From Watersipora subatra (lineage: Eukaryota > Bryozoa > Gymnolaemata > Cheilostomatida > Watersiporidae), in contig NC_088710.1 in assembly GCF_963576615.1 (NCBI RefSeq), forward strand, positions 19,897,114 to 19,961,113: a stretch of DNA of 64,000 bases. The letters are read 5' to 3'. A program made the translations under genes and the position numbers. The notes under the pieces are model-generated. The model was not told the origin of the DNA, searched no databases, and saw nothing but the letters and a program-made list of their open reading frames with translations. Shown piece after piece: positions 1 to 11,782 of this stretch; within the stretch, counting starts at the first letter, position 1; each line of letters begins with the position of its first letter.

Positions 1-1227
1 AAAGATTACGTTCAGAAGGGAGAAGAGGTTCTACACCGTCTCAGTTGCATCGCTTCAAATCTAAGTATTTACGTAGCAGCGAATATGGGAGACAAAGTGC
101 GGTGTAGAGATCATGACCCTGACTGTCCATTGTTTGGTTACTACCATTACAATACAGAAGTAGTGTTTGACAGGAATGGTTGTCTTGTTGCGAAATATCA
201 TAAGCAACATTTATTCCAACACGAAAGGTTGCTATGGGATGAGCCAAAGGAAGTGGAGTTTTCATTCTTTGATACTGAGTTTGGTCGGTTTGGTTTGATG
301 ATCTGCTTTGATTCAGTATACAAAAGCCCTGGCACAGTTTTGGTAGAAACCTTTAACGTAACAAATATTATATTCTCAACTTTGTGGACAAATGTATACC
401 CTTATTATGTCTCCGTTGCTTATCACTCCGGTTGGGCTCGAACCATGGGTGTCAATCTCCTCTCCTCCAACATTCACAACATTCCTGAACAGGTCGTTGG
501 TAGTGGTATTTATGGCCCACAGGCTATTCTGAATTACACATTCAATGTGACAACCGACGAAGGAGTATTAGTGATTGCCCAAGTTCCAATCAACAACGAA
601 ACCAAAGAGGAAATTATTGTTTCACAAGTCTCCAAGGAAAGCCAACCGACTGCTGTTAGCGACAGTAAATCTTTTCATTCGCACATCTTTGGTGATGACT
701 TCTTATTTACTCCTTTAGAGTCAAACTCTGGTAATATCACTCTATGCAATGGAAACATCTGTTGCCATTTGCATTACGCACGAGAAGGTAACACCCAAAT
801 CTATGCTTTGGGAATCTTTGATGGGACTCACTATTTGCAAGGAAAGTATTACTTGGAAGTATGTCTGTTGACAACATGCTCCAAGGATGGAAAAGTATGT
901 GGAACATTGCCAGGAAACCCGGCTGAGTCCTTTCTGTTCTACAATCTAACTAGCTTAATGAACACCATTTACACATACCCAGAGGTTGTATCAGGAGATA
1001 GGTTCTTTTCCGACTGGCAGTTCACAAACAAAGGATATGTCAAAACTATTCAAGGATCTAACCAAAACGTGTCTTCTGTAGTATTGTTAGGTAGAAATTT
1101 TGAAAAGGATGAGCCAATCACGCCGTTTATAACAGGCTGTTTAATTTCGGGAAGTCAATCTGTGTATTTTCTTTCTCACTTTGTAAATTGGTATATTTTG
1201 ATGCATTGTCTCTATTGTCTGATATAA
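1..1227 (+). CDS. Vanin/biotinidase-family amidohydrolase, 3' part (5' end outside window)
   Basis: The frame is open from base 1, and the first ATG at 85 is internal, so the true start lies upstream. The product resembles vanins (pantetheinases) and biotinidase, secreted or GPI-anchored nitrilase-superfamily enzymes that cleave amide bonds of pantetheine or biotinyl-lysine. Counting from the ATG at 85, the catalytic Lys is residue 40 in YHKQHLF (202-204) and the nucleophile Cys is residue 74 in LMICFDS (304-306). The catalytic Glu would lie upstream of the window. After the nitrilase part comes the Cys-rich C-terminal domain typical of vanins, with several N-glycosylation sequons (NVT, NIT, NLT). 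The last 25 or so residues are hydrophobic and end at the stop, which fits a GPI-attachment signal as in vanin-1. Which substrate is used cannot be told. No introns are visible in this part. Confidence 0.88.
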   Translation, partial: KDYVQKGEEVLHRLSCIASNLSIYVAANMGDKVRCRDHDPDCPLFGYYHYNTEVVFDRNGCLVAKYHKQHLFQHERLLWDEPKEVEFSFFDTEFGRFGLMICFDSVYKSPGTVLVETFNVTNIIFSTLWTNVYPYYVSVAYHSGWARTMGVNLLSSNIHNIPEQVVGSGIYGPQAILNYTFNVTTDEGVLVIAQVPINNETKEEIIVSQVSKESQPTAVSDSKSFHSHIFGDDFLFTPLESNSGNITLCNGNICCHLHYAREGNTQIYALGIFDGTHYLQGKYYLEVCLLTTCSKDGKVCGTLPGNPAESFLFYNLTSLMNTIYTYPEVVSGDRFFSDWQFTNKGYVKTIQGSNQNVSSVVLLGRNFEKDEPITPFITGCLISGSQSVYFLSHFVNWYILMHCLYCLI

Positions 1228-1516
1228 GAAATACATGCATAAATTCCAAATTTTGTTGTTGTTTTATATGTAATATATAAACAATAATATTTGTACTTAA
1301 CAAGTGGTAGCTATAATATAACCATTTTAAAACAAAAAATTCCACAAGGTCTGCATTAAGCATTGTCCAACTGAACTTTGGTTTACATTTAAAAGCACAC
1401 TGCCGTATATAAAATGTGGTAGCCACGAAACCAACCATTTACATTGTATGGTAACGCTTTAGCTGAAAGTCGATATGGAATTCTGAGAGGCTCAGTTATC
1501 ATATCTTCCATATTGA

Positions 1517-1614
1517 AATAAATGCTGAATATTTTAAATACTGTGAAATAGCTCATAAACTGCTATTAGTATTTTAGGAAAATAATTTTCCTTATGTTCC
1601 ACAGTCTAAATAAA
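1517..1614 (+). terminator. Candidate poly(A) signals of the vanin-like gene
   Basis: AATAAA occurs at 1517-1522 and again at 1609-1614, about 290 and 380 bases after the stop codon. Either could end the transcript. The bases between the stop and here are AT-rich untranslated sequence. Confidence 0.45.
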
Positions 1615-2540
1615 AATGTCTTAAATGTCCAAATATGCAAACAGTTTAAAGACAGAATGCTATCAGTAATTAATATTTATGTAGATGTTAAATATGTACA
1701 TGAAAAGGTTCCTTGTCAAAAGGCTTTATGGCTGGCTATACAGTCAATCCACTCTGGTATTTGTGTTGTATTATAGTGCTTGACTTTTTTATATATTAAT
1801 GTATCTAACACATGTTTTTGTTTAGCAAATCTATATAACTGCTGCCCAGGATTTTAATTAGGGATTAATTAATGTTTTCAATAAGTAATCAATTAACCAT
1901 ATTAATTATTAATTTGAATTTATGAATAATTGGGCTTCCTGTTTGTTAATTATTGTTCAGTAAGTGCTATGACTCATGTTTTTTGGAATATTCTGCCGAT
2001 ACAACTGATTCTGCTGAATCAGCTGTATCAGCTGGCATCTGCCGATATCGGCCAGCATCTGCCATTTTTATGATATATGAGGAAGCACCAATTTTAAAGG
2101 AAGAGAAGATTAGTATTAGAGTCAGCCAGAGATTGTAATCTGATGTATATAATTGTACTCCATGTGATGATATATTTATATTGTTATATAATATACTATT
2201 ATTGTTATAATTTGTTATTATATAATTATATGTATAATTGTACTCCATGATTTGGAGACTATCTATTTTATCAGCAATAAACAAACCTGTGCAAGTCACA
2301 ATTGAATAGACAAAGTCAAGGAGTTTCATCTTCGACGTAAACATGAGTTAGTACCTTTCACTATAGTCTCTCAAAACTATCATATGTAGGGGACAACATT
2401 TTTATAACATTGTATTTTGAATGATCCGTTCATTTCTTCAATAATTATATATCACATTGAAACAAATGCATTATATAAAATGATGTGAGAAACTAAGCCT
2501 AAAACTTGAATTATAAATAAAAGCTACATTAATACAGTAA
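1615..2540. other. AT-rich intergenic sequence
   Basis: No convincing gene. The stretch near 1990-2060 is a short imperfect repeat of CTGATTCTGCTGAATCAGCTG-like and CCGATATCGGC palindromic pieces. It creates small open frames on both strands that look fortuitous. Confidence 0.5.
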
Positions 2541-2937
2541 TCTATATACATAAATCTCAAAGTTTGTGTGTACTTCGATTGGTCCGACTATAGCTATTAA
2601 ACTCTTGGAATTAACAGCTTGCACCCTGCTGGATTTGAACTTTCCGGTCACCAGGCAAAAGTCTTAACAATTAAACTACGCGAGATTGATTGCTCCATTA
2701 GGCGATAAGAGTGATTATCTAGGTTAAAATACACATAGCATTACATTACGGCACAATGGCACTAAAGCTTGCTCTCACGGCTCTCATTAGTAAGTTTAAA
2801 CTATTAGCTTGCTCAACTTAGCCATTGGCAATGTGCCAGGCTAATGACAAGTGGCAGGCAATTACATTACCTGTGATTGTTTATAAGCTGATATTTAATA
2901 CCCGTGCCACGCCAGACATTCCGCTAGTAATTGATAA
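2541..2937 (+). mobile_element. Helitron-like/tRNA-like interspersed repeat, copy a
   Basis: Begins with a TATA-rich AATCTCA...GTTTGTGTG stretch. It carries an antisense tRNA-like part at about 2622-2690, whose reverse complement reads CTCGCGTAGTTTAATTG (A-box-like) followed by AGTTCAAATCC (B-box-like). It ends in CCCGTGCCACGCCAGAC then GCTAGTA. The same layout is seen at 51488-51851. A short hairpin followed by CTAGT resembles Helitron 3' ends, while the tRNA-like part resembles a SINE. The class is uncertain. Confidence 0.55.
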
Positions 2938-3900
2938 GAGAAGGACTTGTTAGTTAACCTTTATTACCCTAGAACGGAGGTGCAGTTTTGCTACTGGTAG
3001 GGTTGGAAAAAGACTAGATGATGTAAGTATGCACGGTAACCTACTCTAACTTACCGCTAAATGTGATATAAATGAAATCAAATTGAGTTGTATATTTTTA
3101 ATTATTTTTATGTTCAATTTCTACCAGTTTCTTTACTTCAACTAGCAAAACTGATATTTTGAGAGACTTCAAATGTCATTCTTTTAAAAATTGCTCTGTA
3201 TGCAATTTTAAAAGTATTAACTTTTTTTTAATTTTAAAAATAACATTTTATAAAATGACATAAAATATCAGCAAATTTGTACATATTTACTGATATTTTT
3301 TGCTTCTCATTAAAAGAATTTGATGGCATAAATAAAAGTTGAGTTTTGACATTGTAATTCTGTTATTGTTGCAGAGGAGTAGACAGTTGCGCTTTTCTAC
3401 CATCTCATAATTACTTGATTATAACTTTAACTCTGTGTTCTGAAATAATACATGTAATATGTTTAGACAGTTTTGAAAGTTTTGGAGCTGGCCGTAACTA
3501 TGAACACTTTCGAAAAAAGGAAAACTCCAACTATCTTACTGTTTTCGGTAATTGTCTGCTCATATTGTTTTCCACCACTTTTTGCTACTATTCGAGTAAA
3601 CAAATTGCTCTGTTACTGCAGCAGATAAAATTGCCAGATACCCATGGAAGTTACCAATCATTTGCTATTGCTGTAACCCTCTTCTACACGGCATAACTGG
3701 TTTTGAGTGTGTTTGTAACTAATAAGTCACATAGGTGACTACCTTAACCACTGAATAAGCCACTGATGCCCAAATAACGCTCGTGATAATCATTTTTAAA
3801 AAATCTAAAGATTTACAGCAAGTTACGCTACCAAATGGTTACTTTCATATCTGTATATCCCGACAACAAAGTATTCTTTTTGTTGTCTCTTCTCTTGATC
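2938..3900. other. Intergenic AT-rich sequence
   Basis: A 93-codon frame at 3415-3696 is the longest open stretch, but it has no recognisable domain and no clear splice or start context. I see nothing else. Confidence 0.4.
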
Positions 3901-4384
3901 TCATTTGAAAAGGGTTAATATTTGTTCATAGTGGGAGAAGATGTCAAAATTTGTAAGCTTGTTCAAAAGTATTCTACTTGTAGCATTGTCAAAATTCAGA
4001 GTATAAAATGCTGAAAGATTAGAGGGAACAACGAGACCAGAACTGTCTTTATTTTCTTTGATCAGCTCCCCTTTGTAGTAGGATGATAGGTAGATCGCAA
4101 AATCAAGTTTGAAAACCTCATAACCGGCAGAAGTACAATTTATTACTATCTGGGGGTTTTCAGGCTTACCAAGGATGTCATAGGTAGCTTTAGTCCTTTT
4201 GGTGTAATTTATTTTTTTGTACAGAGATATGATCCTGATCAAGGTGTATGGCAGCTGATAAAATTTTATTACTTCACTTGTTTCTTCTTCAAAAGTCTGA
4301 CTGTTCAATTCATCTATCTGCCCTTTTTTATTAGTGTCAGAAGAGGATTTTTTTTCAATTTTTGATTTATTACTCCTTGCTTTA
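3901..4384 (-). CDS. Unrecognised protein, probable last exon
   Basis: The frame is open on the minus strand from 4437 to a stop at 3901 (178 codons from an ATG at 4437). A pyrimidine-rich tract ending in ATTCAG lies inside the 5' end of this frame. An exon starting at 4384, giving about 160 residues, is therefore at least as likely as an intronless gene starting at the ATG. The N-terminal part is Lys/Ser-rich (around KARSNKSKIEKK) and the rest is of mixed globular composition ending in ILTLFK. No methionine occurs after the first, which favours an exon of a larger gene. I recognise no family and no upstream exon. The frame could be chance, but its length and balanced composition in AT-rich DNA are mildly against that. 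Confidence 0.3.
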
Positions 4385-4437
4385 CTGAATGTTTTAAATT
4401 TTAAAAAGCAGCAGCAATAATTACAAAGATAACACAT

Positions 4438-5380
4438 TTAGGTTATCAGGTTAAAACAATCGCGCGGTACAACTGTGTCATATCCTGTGTGCAGCCAATG
4501 TAAACAACCAAAGGCATCCGATGAGCACTCACTTTGATAGAGTGACTATACTTACTGCATTGAGAGAAGTTTTCAGTAATCCTTTTTCCCAAATTCCTCA
4601 CTATTCTCGCATTCTCTTTTATTTATGTATATTTCATTATCTGCTATCATATAATACATTGTGGCTATGCAATATGATATAACTAAATGTTTAACCAGCA
4701 ATCTTAAAATATATTGTCATGCTACAGGGGTATGTGAAGTGTTATACTTTGTATCAAGGCATAAATACATGAAAATGGTAGTCTCATAGACATAGATAGT
4801 AGGAAATAACTTTCCATAGTTTGATATAATTTTATAGCGTCTAATTCAAGTGTTAGACCACAGTTAAGAAAGGAAAGATACAAAATGTCTTTATTCCAAA
4901 TAGCTGTCAGCTGAAGTCTTTCTGCTATAATAATCTACACGAAGTGGCACCAATCTCGGAAGCTCAGCCACACGCTCTACAACATAATGGTTGGTTTGAT
5001 GGTTGTTTTTCATGCAATCCTAAATCATATGTATCACACAAGAGACTTCCTGGGTATAAGATGACCAGACATCTTTTTATTTTATATTTACTATTGGGCG
5101 TAAAGCTAGCAACCAAGAGTTTAGATTTTTTAATCAAAACAGTATTGTTACAACTTTTGCCAACTTTCTTATCAGTTTTATGGAGGCAAGGCTTTTCTTA
5201 GAATTAAAGCAAAAAATTCTACAGAAGTGCGACCAAAATTTTTTTGAAAACATTTATTGAGAACATCTTTTAACCAAGCTAACTGATATCATAAGGTAAA
5301 AACTAAAAGTGATGCAAAGAAAACAATGTGCGAAATTGGAGACTGTAATTATCTATATTAATAAATTTCACTGTCATGTG
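4438..5380. other. Intergenic sequence
   Basis: No gene seen. An 85-codon frame at 4944-5201 lacks any recognisable feature. Confidence 0.4.
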
Positions 5381-5384
5381 CATG

Positions 5385-5515
5385 CGTTTGTAAGTGTATG
5401 TGGGCGTGGGCGCGTGCCCGCGTTTGTAAGTGTGTGTGCATGTATGTGAGCGTGCGTGTGTATGTGTGCATGTGTGTATGTGTGTGTGTGTGCGTGCGTG
5501 CATGTATCTATTGTC
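5385..5515. repeat. GT-rich simple sequence
   Basis: Irregular run of GTGTGT, GTATGT and GCGTGC steps just before the minisatellite. Open frames across it on both strands (Cys/Val-rich or His/Thr-rich) are low-complexity artefacts. Confidence 0.8.
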
Positions 5516-5640
5516 TGTGTAAGCGCTATGCGTTTCCACTTTTCGTTGTGCAATTCGTTCAAACTTTACACGTATATGCTCCGGGTCTTTCAGGTCGCTA
5601 AAATTATTTGGTTTCAAAACTCTGTGTGGTTCCTGAGAAC

Positions 5641-8600
5641 CAGCCACTTAAACACCCAGCTGCAACCACTTAAACACCCCCCTGCAGCCACTTAAACACC
5701 CACCTGCAGCCACTTAAACACCCACCAGCGGCCACTTAAACACCCACCTGCAGCCACTTAAACACCCACCTGCAGTCATTTAAACACCCACCTGCAGTCA
5801 TTTAAACACCCACCTGCAGTCACTTAAACACCCACCAGCAGCCACTTAAACACCCACCTGCAGCCACTTAAACACCCACCTGCAGCCATTTAAACACCAA
5901 CCAGCAGCCACTTAAACACCCACCTGCAGTCACTTGAACACCCACCTGCAGACACTTAAACACCCACCTGCAGCCACTTAAACACCCACCTGCAGCCACT
6001 TAAACACCCACCTGCAGACACTTAAACACCCACCTGCAGTCACTTAAACACCCACCTGCAGCCACTTAAACACCCACCAGCAGCCACTTAAACACCCACC
6101 TGCAGCCACTTAAACACCCACCTGCAGTCATTTAAACACCCACCTACAGTCATTTAAACACCGACCTGCAGTCACTTGAACACCCACCTGCAGTCACTTA
6201 AACACCCACCTGCAGTTTCTTAAACACCCACCTGCAGTTTCTTAAACACCCACCTGCAGCCACTTGAACACCCACCTGCAGTCACTTAAACACCCACCTG
6301 CAGTTTCTTAAACACCCACCTGCAGCCACTTAAACACCCACCTGCAGTTTCTTAAACACCCACCTGCAGCCACTTAAACACCCACCTGCAGTCACTTAAA
6401 CACCCACCAGCAGCCACTTAAACACCCACCTGCAGCCACTTAAACACCCACCAGCAGCCACTTAAACACCCACCTGCAGTCACTTGAACACCCACCTGCA
6501 GACACTTAAACACCCACCTGCAGCCACTTAAACACCCACCTGCAGCCACATAAACACCCACCTGCAGACACTTAAACACCCACCTGCAGTCACTTAAACA
6601 CCCACCTGCAGCCACTTAAACAGCCACCAGCGGCCACTTAAACACCCACCTGCAGCCACTTAAACACCCACCTGCAGTCATTTAAACACCCACCTGCAGT
6701 CATTTAAACACCGACCTGCAGTCACTTAAACACCCACCTGCAGTCACTTGAACACCCACCTGCAGTCACTTAAACACCCGCCTGCAGCTTCTTAAACACC
6801 CACCTGCAGCCACTTAAACACCCACCTGCAGCCACTTAAACACCCACCTGCAGTCACTTAAACACCCACCAGCAGCCACTTAAACACCCACCTGCAGTCA
6901 CTTGAACACCCACCTGCAGACACTTAAACACCCACCTGCAGCCACTTAAACACCCACCTGCAGCCACATAAACACCCACCTGCAGACACTTAAACACCCA
7001 CCTGCAGTCACTTAAACACCCACCTGCAGCCACTTAAACAGCCACCAGCGGCCACTTAAACACCCACCTGCAGCCACTTAAACACCCACCTGCAGTCATT
7101 TAAACACCCACCTGCAGTCATTTAAACACCGACCTGCAGTCACTTAAACACCCACCTGCAGTCACTTGAACACCCACCTGCAGTCACTTAAACACCCGCC
7201 TGCAGCTTCTTAAACACCCACCTGCAGCCACTTAAACACCCACCTGCAGCCACTTAAACACCCACCTGCAGTCACTTAAACACCCACCTACAGTCATTTA
7301 AACACCCACCTACAGTCATTTAAACACCCACCTGCAGTCATTTAAACACCCACCTGCAGTCACTTAAACACCCACCTGCAGTCACTTAAACACCCACCTG
7401 CAGTCACTTAAACACCCACCTGCAGCCTCTTAAACACCCACCTGCAACCACTTAAACACCCACCTGCAGTCACTTAAACACCTACCTGCAGCCACTTAAA
7501 CACCCACCTGCAGCCACTTAAACACCCACCTGCAGCCTCTTAAACACTCACCTGCAGCCACTTAACCACTCACCTGCAGTCATTTAAACACCCACCTGCA
7601 GCCACTTAAACACCCACCAGCAGCCACTTAAACACCCACCTGCAGCCACTTGAACCCCCACCTGCAGCCACTTAAACACCCACCTGCAGCCACTTGAACA
7701 CCCACCTGCAGCCACTTAAACACCCACCTGCAGCCTCTTAAACACTCACCTGCAGCCACTTAACCACTCACCTGCAGTCATTTAAACACCCACCTGCAGC
7801 CACTTAAACACCCACCTGCAGCCACTTAAACACCCACCTGCAGCCACTTGAACACCCACCTGCAGCCACTTAAACACCCACCAGCAGCCACTTAAACACC
7901 CACCTGCACCCACTAAACACCCACCTGCAGTCACTTAAACACCCACCTGCAGCCACTTAAACACCCACCTGCAGTCACTTAAACACCCACCAGCAGCCAC
8001 TTAAACACCCACCTGCAGTCACTTGAACACCCACCTGCAGACACTTAAACACCCACCTGCAGCCACTTAAACACCCACCTGCAGCCACATAAACACCTAC
8101 CTGCAGACACTTAAACACCCACCTGCAGTCACTTAAACACCCACCTGCAGCCACTTAAACAGCCACCAGCGGCCACTTAAACACCCACCTGCAGCCACTT
8201 AAACACCCACCTGCAGTCATTTAAACACCCACCTGCAGTCATTTAAACACCGACCTGCAGTCACTTAAACACCCACCTGCAGTCACTTGAACACCCACCT
8301 GCAGTCACTTAAACACCCGCCTGCAGCTTCTTAAACACCCACCTGCAGCCACTTAAACACCCACCTGCAGCCACTTAAACACCCACCTGCAGTCACTTAA
8401 ACACCCACCTACAGTCATTTAAACACCCACCTACAGTCATTTAAACACCCACCTGCAGTCACTTAAACACCCACCTGCAGTCACTTAAACACCCACCTGC
8501 AGTCACTTAAACACCCACCTGCAGTCACTTAAACACCCACCTGCAGCCTCTTAAACACCCACCTGCAACCACTTAAACACCCACCTGCAGTCACTTAAAC

Positions 8601-9331
8601 ACCTACCTGCAGCCACTTAAACACCCACCTGCAGCCACTTAAACACCCACCTGCAGCCTCTTAAACACTCACCTGCAGCCACTTAACCACTCACCTGCAG
8701 TCATTTAAACACCCACCTGCAGCCACTTAAACACCCACCAGCAGCCACTTAAACACCCACCTGCAGCCACTTGAACCCCCACCTGCAGCCACTTAAACAC
8801 CCACCTGCAGCCACTTGAACACCCACCTGCAGCCACTTAAACACCCACCTGCAGCCATTTAAACACCCACCAGCAGCCACTTAAACACCCACCTGCAGCC
8901 ACTTAAACACCCACCTGCAGCCACTTAAACACCCACCTGCAGCCACTTAAACACCCACCAGCAGCCACTTAAACACCCACCTGCACCCACTAAACACCCA
9001 CCTGCAGTCACTTAAACACCCACCTGCAGCCACTTAAACACCCACCTGCAGTCACTTAAACACCCACCTGCAGCCACTTAAACACCCACCTGCAGCCACT
9101 TGAACACCCACCTGCAGCCACTTAAACACCCACCAGCAGCCACTTAAACACCCACCTGCACCCACTAAACACCCACCTGCAGTCACTTAAACACCCACCT
9201 GCAGCCACTTAAACACCCACCTGCAGCCACTTAAACACCCACCTGCAGCCACTTAAACACCCACCTGCAGCCACTTGAACACCCACCTGCAGCCACTTAA
9301 ACACCCACCTGCAGCCACCTAAACACCCACC
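5641..9331. repeat. 22-bp minisatellite, about 168 units
   Basis: Tandem unit of 22 bases with core AAACACCCACCTGCAG, so most units contain a PstI site. 3691 bases divided by 22 gives about 168 units. Variant units (CAGTCATTT, CAGTTTCTT, CCAGCAGCC, CCAGCGGCC, CTGCAGACAC) recur in ordered groups. The CCAGCGGCC variant near 6627 recurs near 7045 (418 bases, 19 units) and near 8167 (a further 1122 bases, 51 units). The AACCACTCACC variant near 7561 recurs near 8683, also 1122 bases on. The array therefore grew by duplication of large blocks as well as single units. 22 is not a multiple of 3, and there is no sign of coding use. Confidence 0.95.
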
Positions 9332-9980
9332 GGCTATCTGATTAAAAATGGAAGAAATTCCACAAATCAACGGTCTTGCTGCATTTTACTTATAAAATTC
9401 ATCACTCCTGTAAACTCTAATACAGATGAGACCTTGACCTCAAATATGGCTAGAATGATAAGCAAAACTGATTGGTGTATCCTATATCTTGAGAGGGTCA
9501 TAAAGGATGGATCAAAGAAAAACCTTTGCCTTTTCCATATGCAGAGATGTAGGCTGAAAATGGGTTTATATAAGCAAGCTGGCATTAAAAACACCTCTGC
9601 GTAGTTGTTACAGTTTGCCTAAAGTTTGTAAGTGGCTTGAACCTTGAGGGATTTTCCAAATTAGTGCCGTGTATAAGAATCTGGTGGTTGACCCAGCTGA
9701 TACAATTCTGCCACCATCTCCGAACTTTTGTTAAAAGAAATAGAAAGCCAACAGGTGGTAAATTGGTTCCCCGAAAGGCCCTATGCTTTGAGATATTATA
9801 ATTCTAATAAATATCTTTTTATATAATTCTAATAATAATTTGTTTTAATTAACATTTATTTTTAGTTATTTTTTGATATTTAATGACAACACCAGCTTTA
9901 GTAAAATCTTAAAAGAGTCTAAAATGCCAAATAATCATCAGTCATTTTTACGCTAGAAATGATTGCAACATTTGGTTAAT
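9332..9980. other. Sequence between minisatellite and candidate terminal exon
   Basis: No gene seen. TTTATT near 9855 is an AATAAA on the minus strand, about 120 bases past the stop at 9981, and may serve the exon that ends there. Confidence 0.35.
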
Positions 9981-10214
9981 TTACTTTGTATAAGGATAGA
10001 TCTGTGGTAGGACAACTCCTGCTCTCCTACAGATTCCAAGTGAGCTGTTGAGCCAATGTTCTAAATTCCAGAGATAACTGCATTTGCGAGGCCTTCTTTG
10101 ACACATATCCTTCTTTCTTTCTGAGAAACATGGGTCAAGAGGGTTTAAGGCCAGCAGAGGCAGCTTCTCAACAGTCATTGAATTGTTCTTGAAGTATTCT
10201 ACTCGATGAAAGCC
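9981..10214 (-). CDS. Candidate terminal coding exon, family not recognised
   Basis: On the minus strand a long pyrimidine-rich tract ending TTATTTTAG is followed by 77 open codons and a stop at 9981. The peptide starts GFHRVEYFKNNSMTVEKL and contains a Cys/Arg-rich middle (KKDMCQRRPRKCSYLW). The strong acceptor, the normal composition and the AATAAA downstream make a real last exon plausible. It could be the end of the same gene as the CD225 exon at 14361-14631, because phases agree (phase 0 at each proposed junction), but that link is inference. I recognise no domain in it. Confidence 0.45.
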   Translation of the reverse strand, partial: GFHRVEYFKNNSMTVEKLPLLALNPLDPCFSERKKDMCQRRPRKCSYLWNLEHWLNSSLGICRRAGVVLPQIYPYTK

Positions 10215-10432
10215 CTAAAATAATCATGAGAAAATAAAGGAAAGTATGCTATGCATTCATGAAATGTTCAGTTGTATGTATTTATAATTATTATTGGCAT
10301 TGGTAGCCATCAACAGAAATGGTGTTTTTCGTTACATGCCAAAATAAACAAAAACAATAAACACATGAAAATCAGGAATTCACTAGAGAATCAATTTATG
10401 AATTGATTCTCAGTTGAGAATCAATTCATAAA

Positions 10433-10472
10433 TTGAGTTGAGAATCAATTTATGAATTGATTCTCAACTCAA
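10433..10472. repeat. Perfect 18-bp hairpin with 4-base loop
   Basis: TTGAGTTGAGAATCAATT, loop TATG, then its exact reverse complement. A shorter 11-bp stem with the same GAGAATCAATT core lies just before it (from about 10386), so the region is a small nest of related inverted repeats. Confidence 0.85.
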
Positions 10473-10805
10473 TTTTCGAAGGCTGGGAAATATTTGATCT
10501 TGCAGACACTAAGTGCACAAAAAGAGGTGAACTTTAAATTGATCAAAATTTTTAGCCATTCCTTTCTGAGAAATTTTATCTTAGAGAGTTAACTTGATAG
10601 TCTCTCATTAAGGTAACTATACAATGACAAGATTTCTGCTATTCTTTGTAGCAGTTATTACCAATATAAATTTTACATAGTATTGTTAGCATAAAAGTTC
10701 AAATGTATGTATTTACCAATCTAACAGCAGCGGGCCACCTGTTACGTCAGCTGTAACAGTTGAAAATAGGGAGTGCTATGGTAACCACTCTCCTGTTCGC
10801 AACTG

Positions 10806-11330
10806 TCAATCTATACTTATCTCAACATTTGTTATCCGTACATTTGATTATAGCAATAAAGTTATAGGAAAAATCAGCATCACATCGAAATTGAAATCAT
10901 AAACATCGGTTTTACAGACAGGCCCGCTAACCACTACGCTACACGCCCACCTCGCGTTAGTATGAAATAGTTGTTTAATCTAGCTGGCTTGAAGATCATG
11001 ATTGCTTGAGAGATCATGACACATAACGATTATACATACAATTATTTACCAGGTGTGCCAGATCAGTTTTTGATGTACCAGCTTGTTTATTAGGAAACAC
11101 ATGAGTAGTAGTACAGATGAACTTAAGACTATAAGTACAAATATTACAGCAGTAGCTAACTGGATGCGTGGCTTAGTAGTAGTGCACTTAGCTTCATATC
11201 CGTGCACCTGCCAAATGTACATGTGAGGTGCAATCTTTTTTTTGTGTCCAGATGGTAGAACAGACACGGCTCTTATTATAGTAAAGATTTAGACTAGCTT
11301 AAGTTACTAGCTGAAGTTACTCAAATTCAT
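10806..11330 (+). mobile_element. tRNA-like interspersed repeat, copy b
   Basis: Starts with the family leader (AATCTATA...CATTTGTTATCCG). The antisense tRNA-like part at about 10880-10950 reads, in reverse complement, GTGTAGCGTAGTGGTTAGCG, an A-box-like string. It ends in the GCTCTTATTATAGTAAAG and TTAGACTAGCTTAAGTTAC tail that recurs near 12160. Confidence 0.5.
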
Positions 11331-11387
11331 ACAATTTATTTATTTAAAGCCTTTTTTATTATGCATGTAACACTGGGCATTCACCTA

Positions 11388-11390
<3 letters not shown>

Positions 11391-11431
<41 letters not shown>

Positions 11432-11702
11432 GGCACTGGGCGCCATAACACCAGCGCATAAAATGTGGCTTGCCCAAATACCAACAACAATCAACTCAGG
11501 TGAGTTGCAGAAAAGTGCGCTATTTGGAACAGCTAAGATCTTGAGGCGAGTGCTCAAACTCCCAGGTCTCTGGTAGGAGACCCGAGTTAGAGCAGAATTT
11601 ACTACCCATACGGGGTATCCAGGGTGAGGAAACAATTTATATATATATATATATATACATACATACATATACACATACACATATCCACATACATATATAT
11701 AC

Positions 11703-11780
<78 letters not shown>
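11391..11780. repeat. TA microsatellites around a dispersed repeat unit
   Basis: TA runs at about 11391-11429 and 11636-11780 flank a non-simple 200-base unit (11430-11640) containing GCTAAGATCTTGAGGCGAG. A diverged copy of that unit is at 50161-50289, also flanked by TA-rich DNA. The unit is therefore an interspersed repeat that sits in or generates TA tracts. Confidence 0.7.

Positions 11781-11782
<2 letters not shown>

Noticed and set aside
1967-2344. 125-codon minus-strand frame
   Set aside because: Asn/Tyr/Ile-rich low-complexity translation of AT-rich DNA plus a small palindromic repeat. No domain.
5303-5695. His/Thr-rich and Cys/Val-rich frames
   Set aside because: Translation of GT-rich simple sequence.
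6418-6615. Open frame with Gly/Cys/Val-rich repeats inside the 22-bp minisatellite
   Set aside because: It is a by-product of unit variants lacking stops. Period 22 is not a multiple of three.
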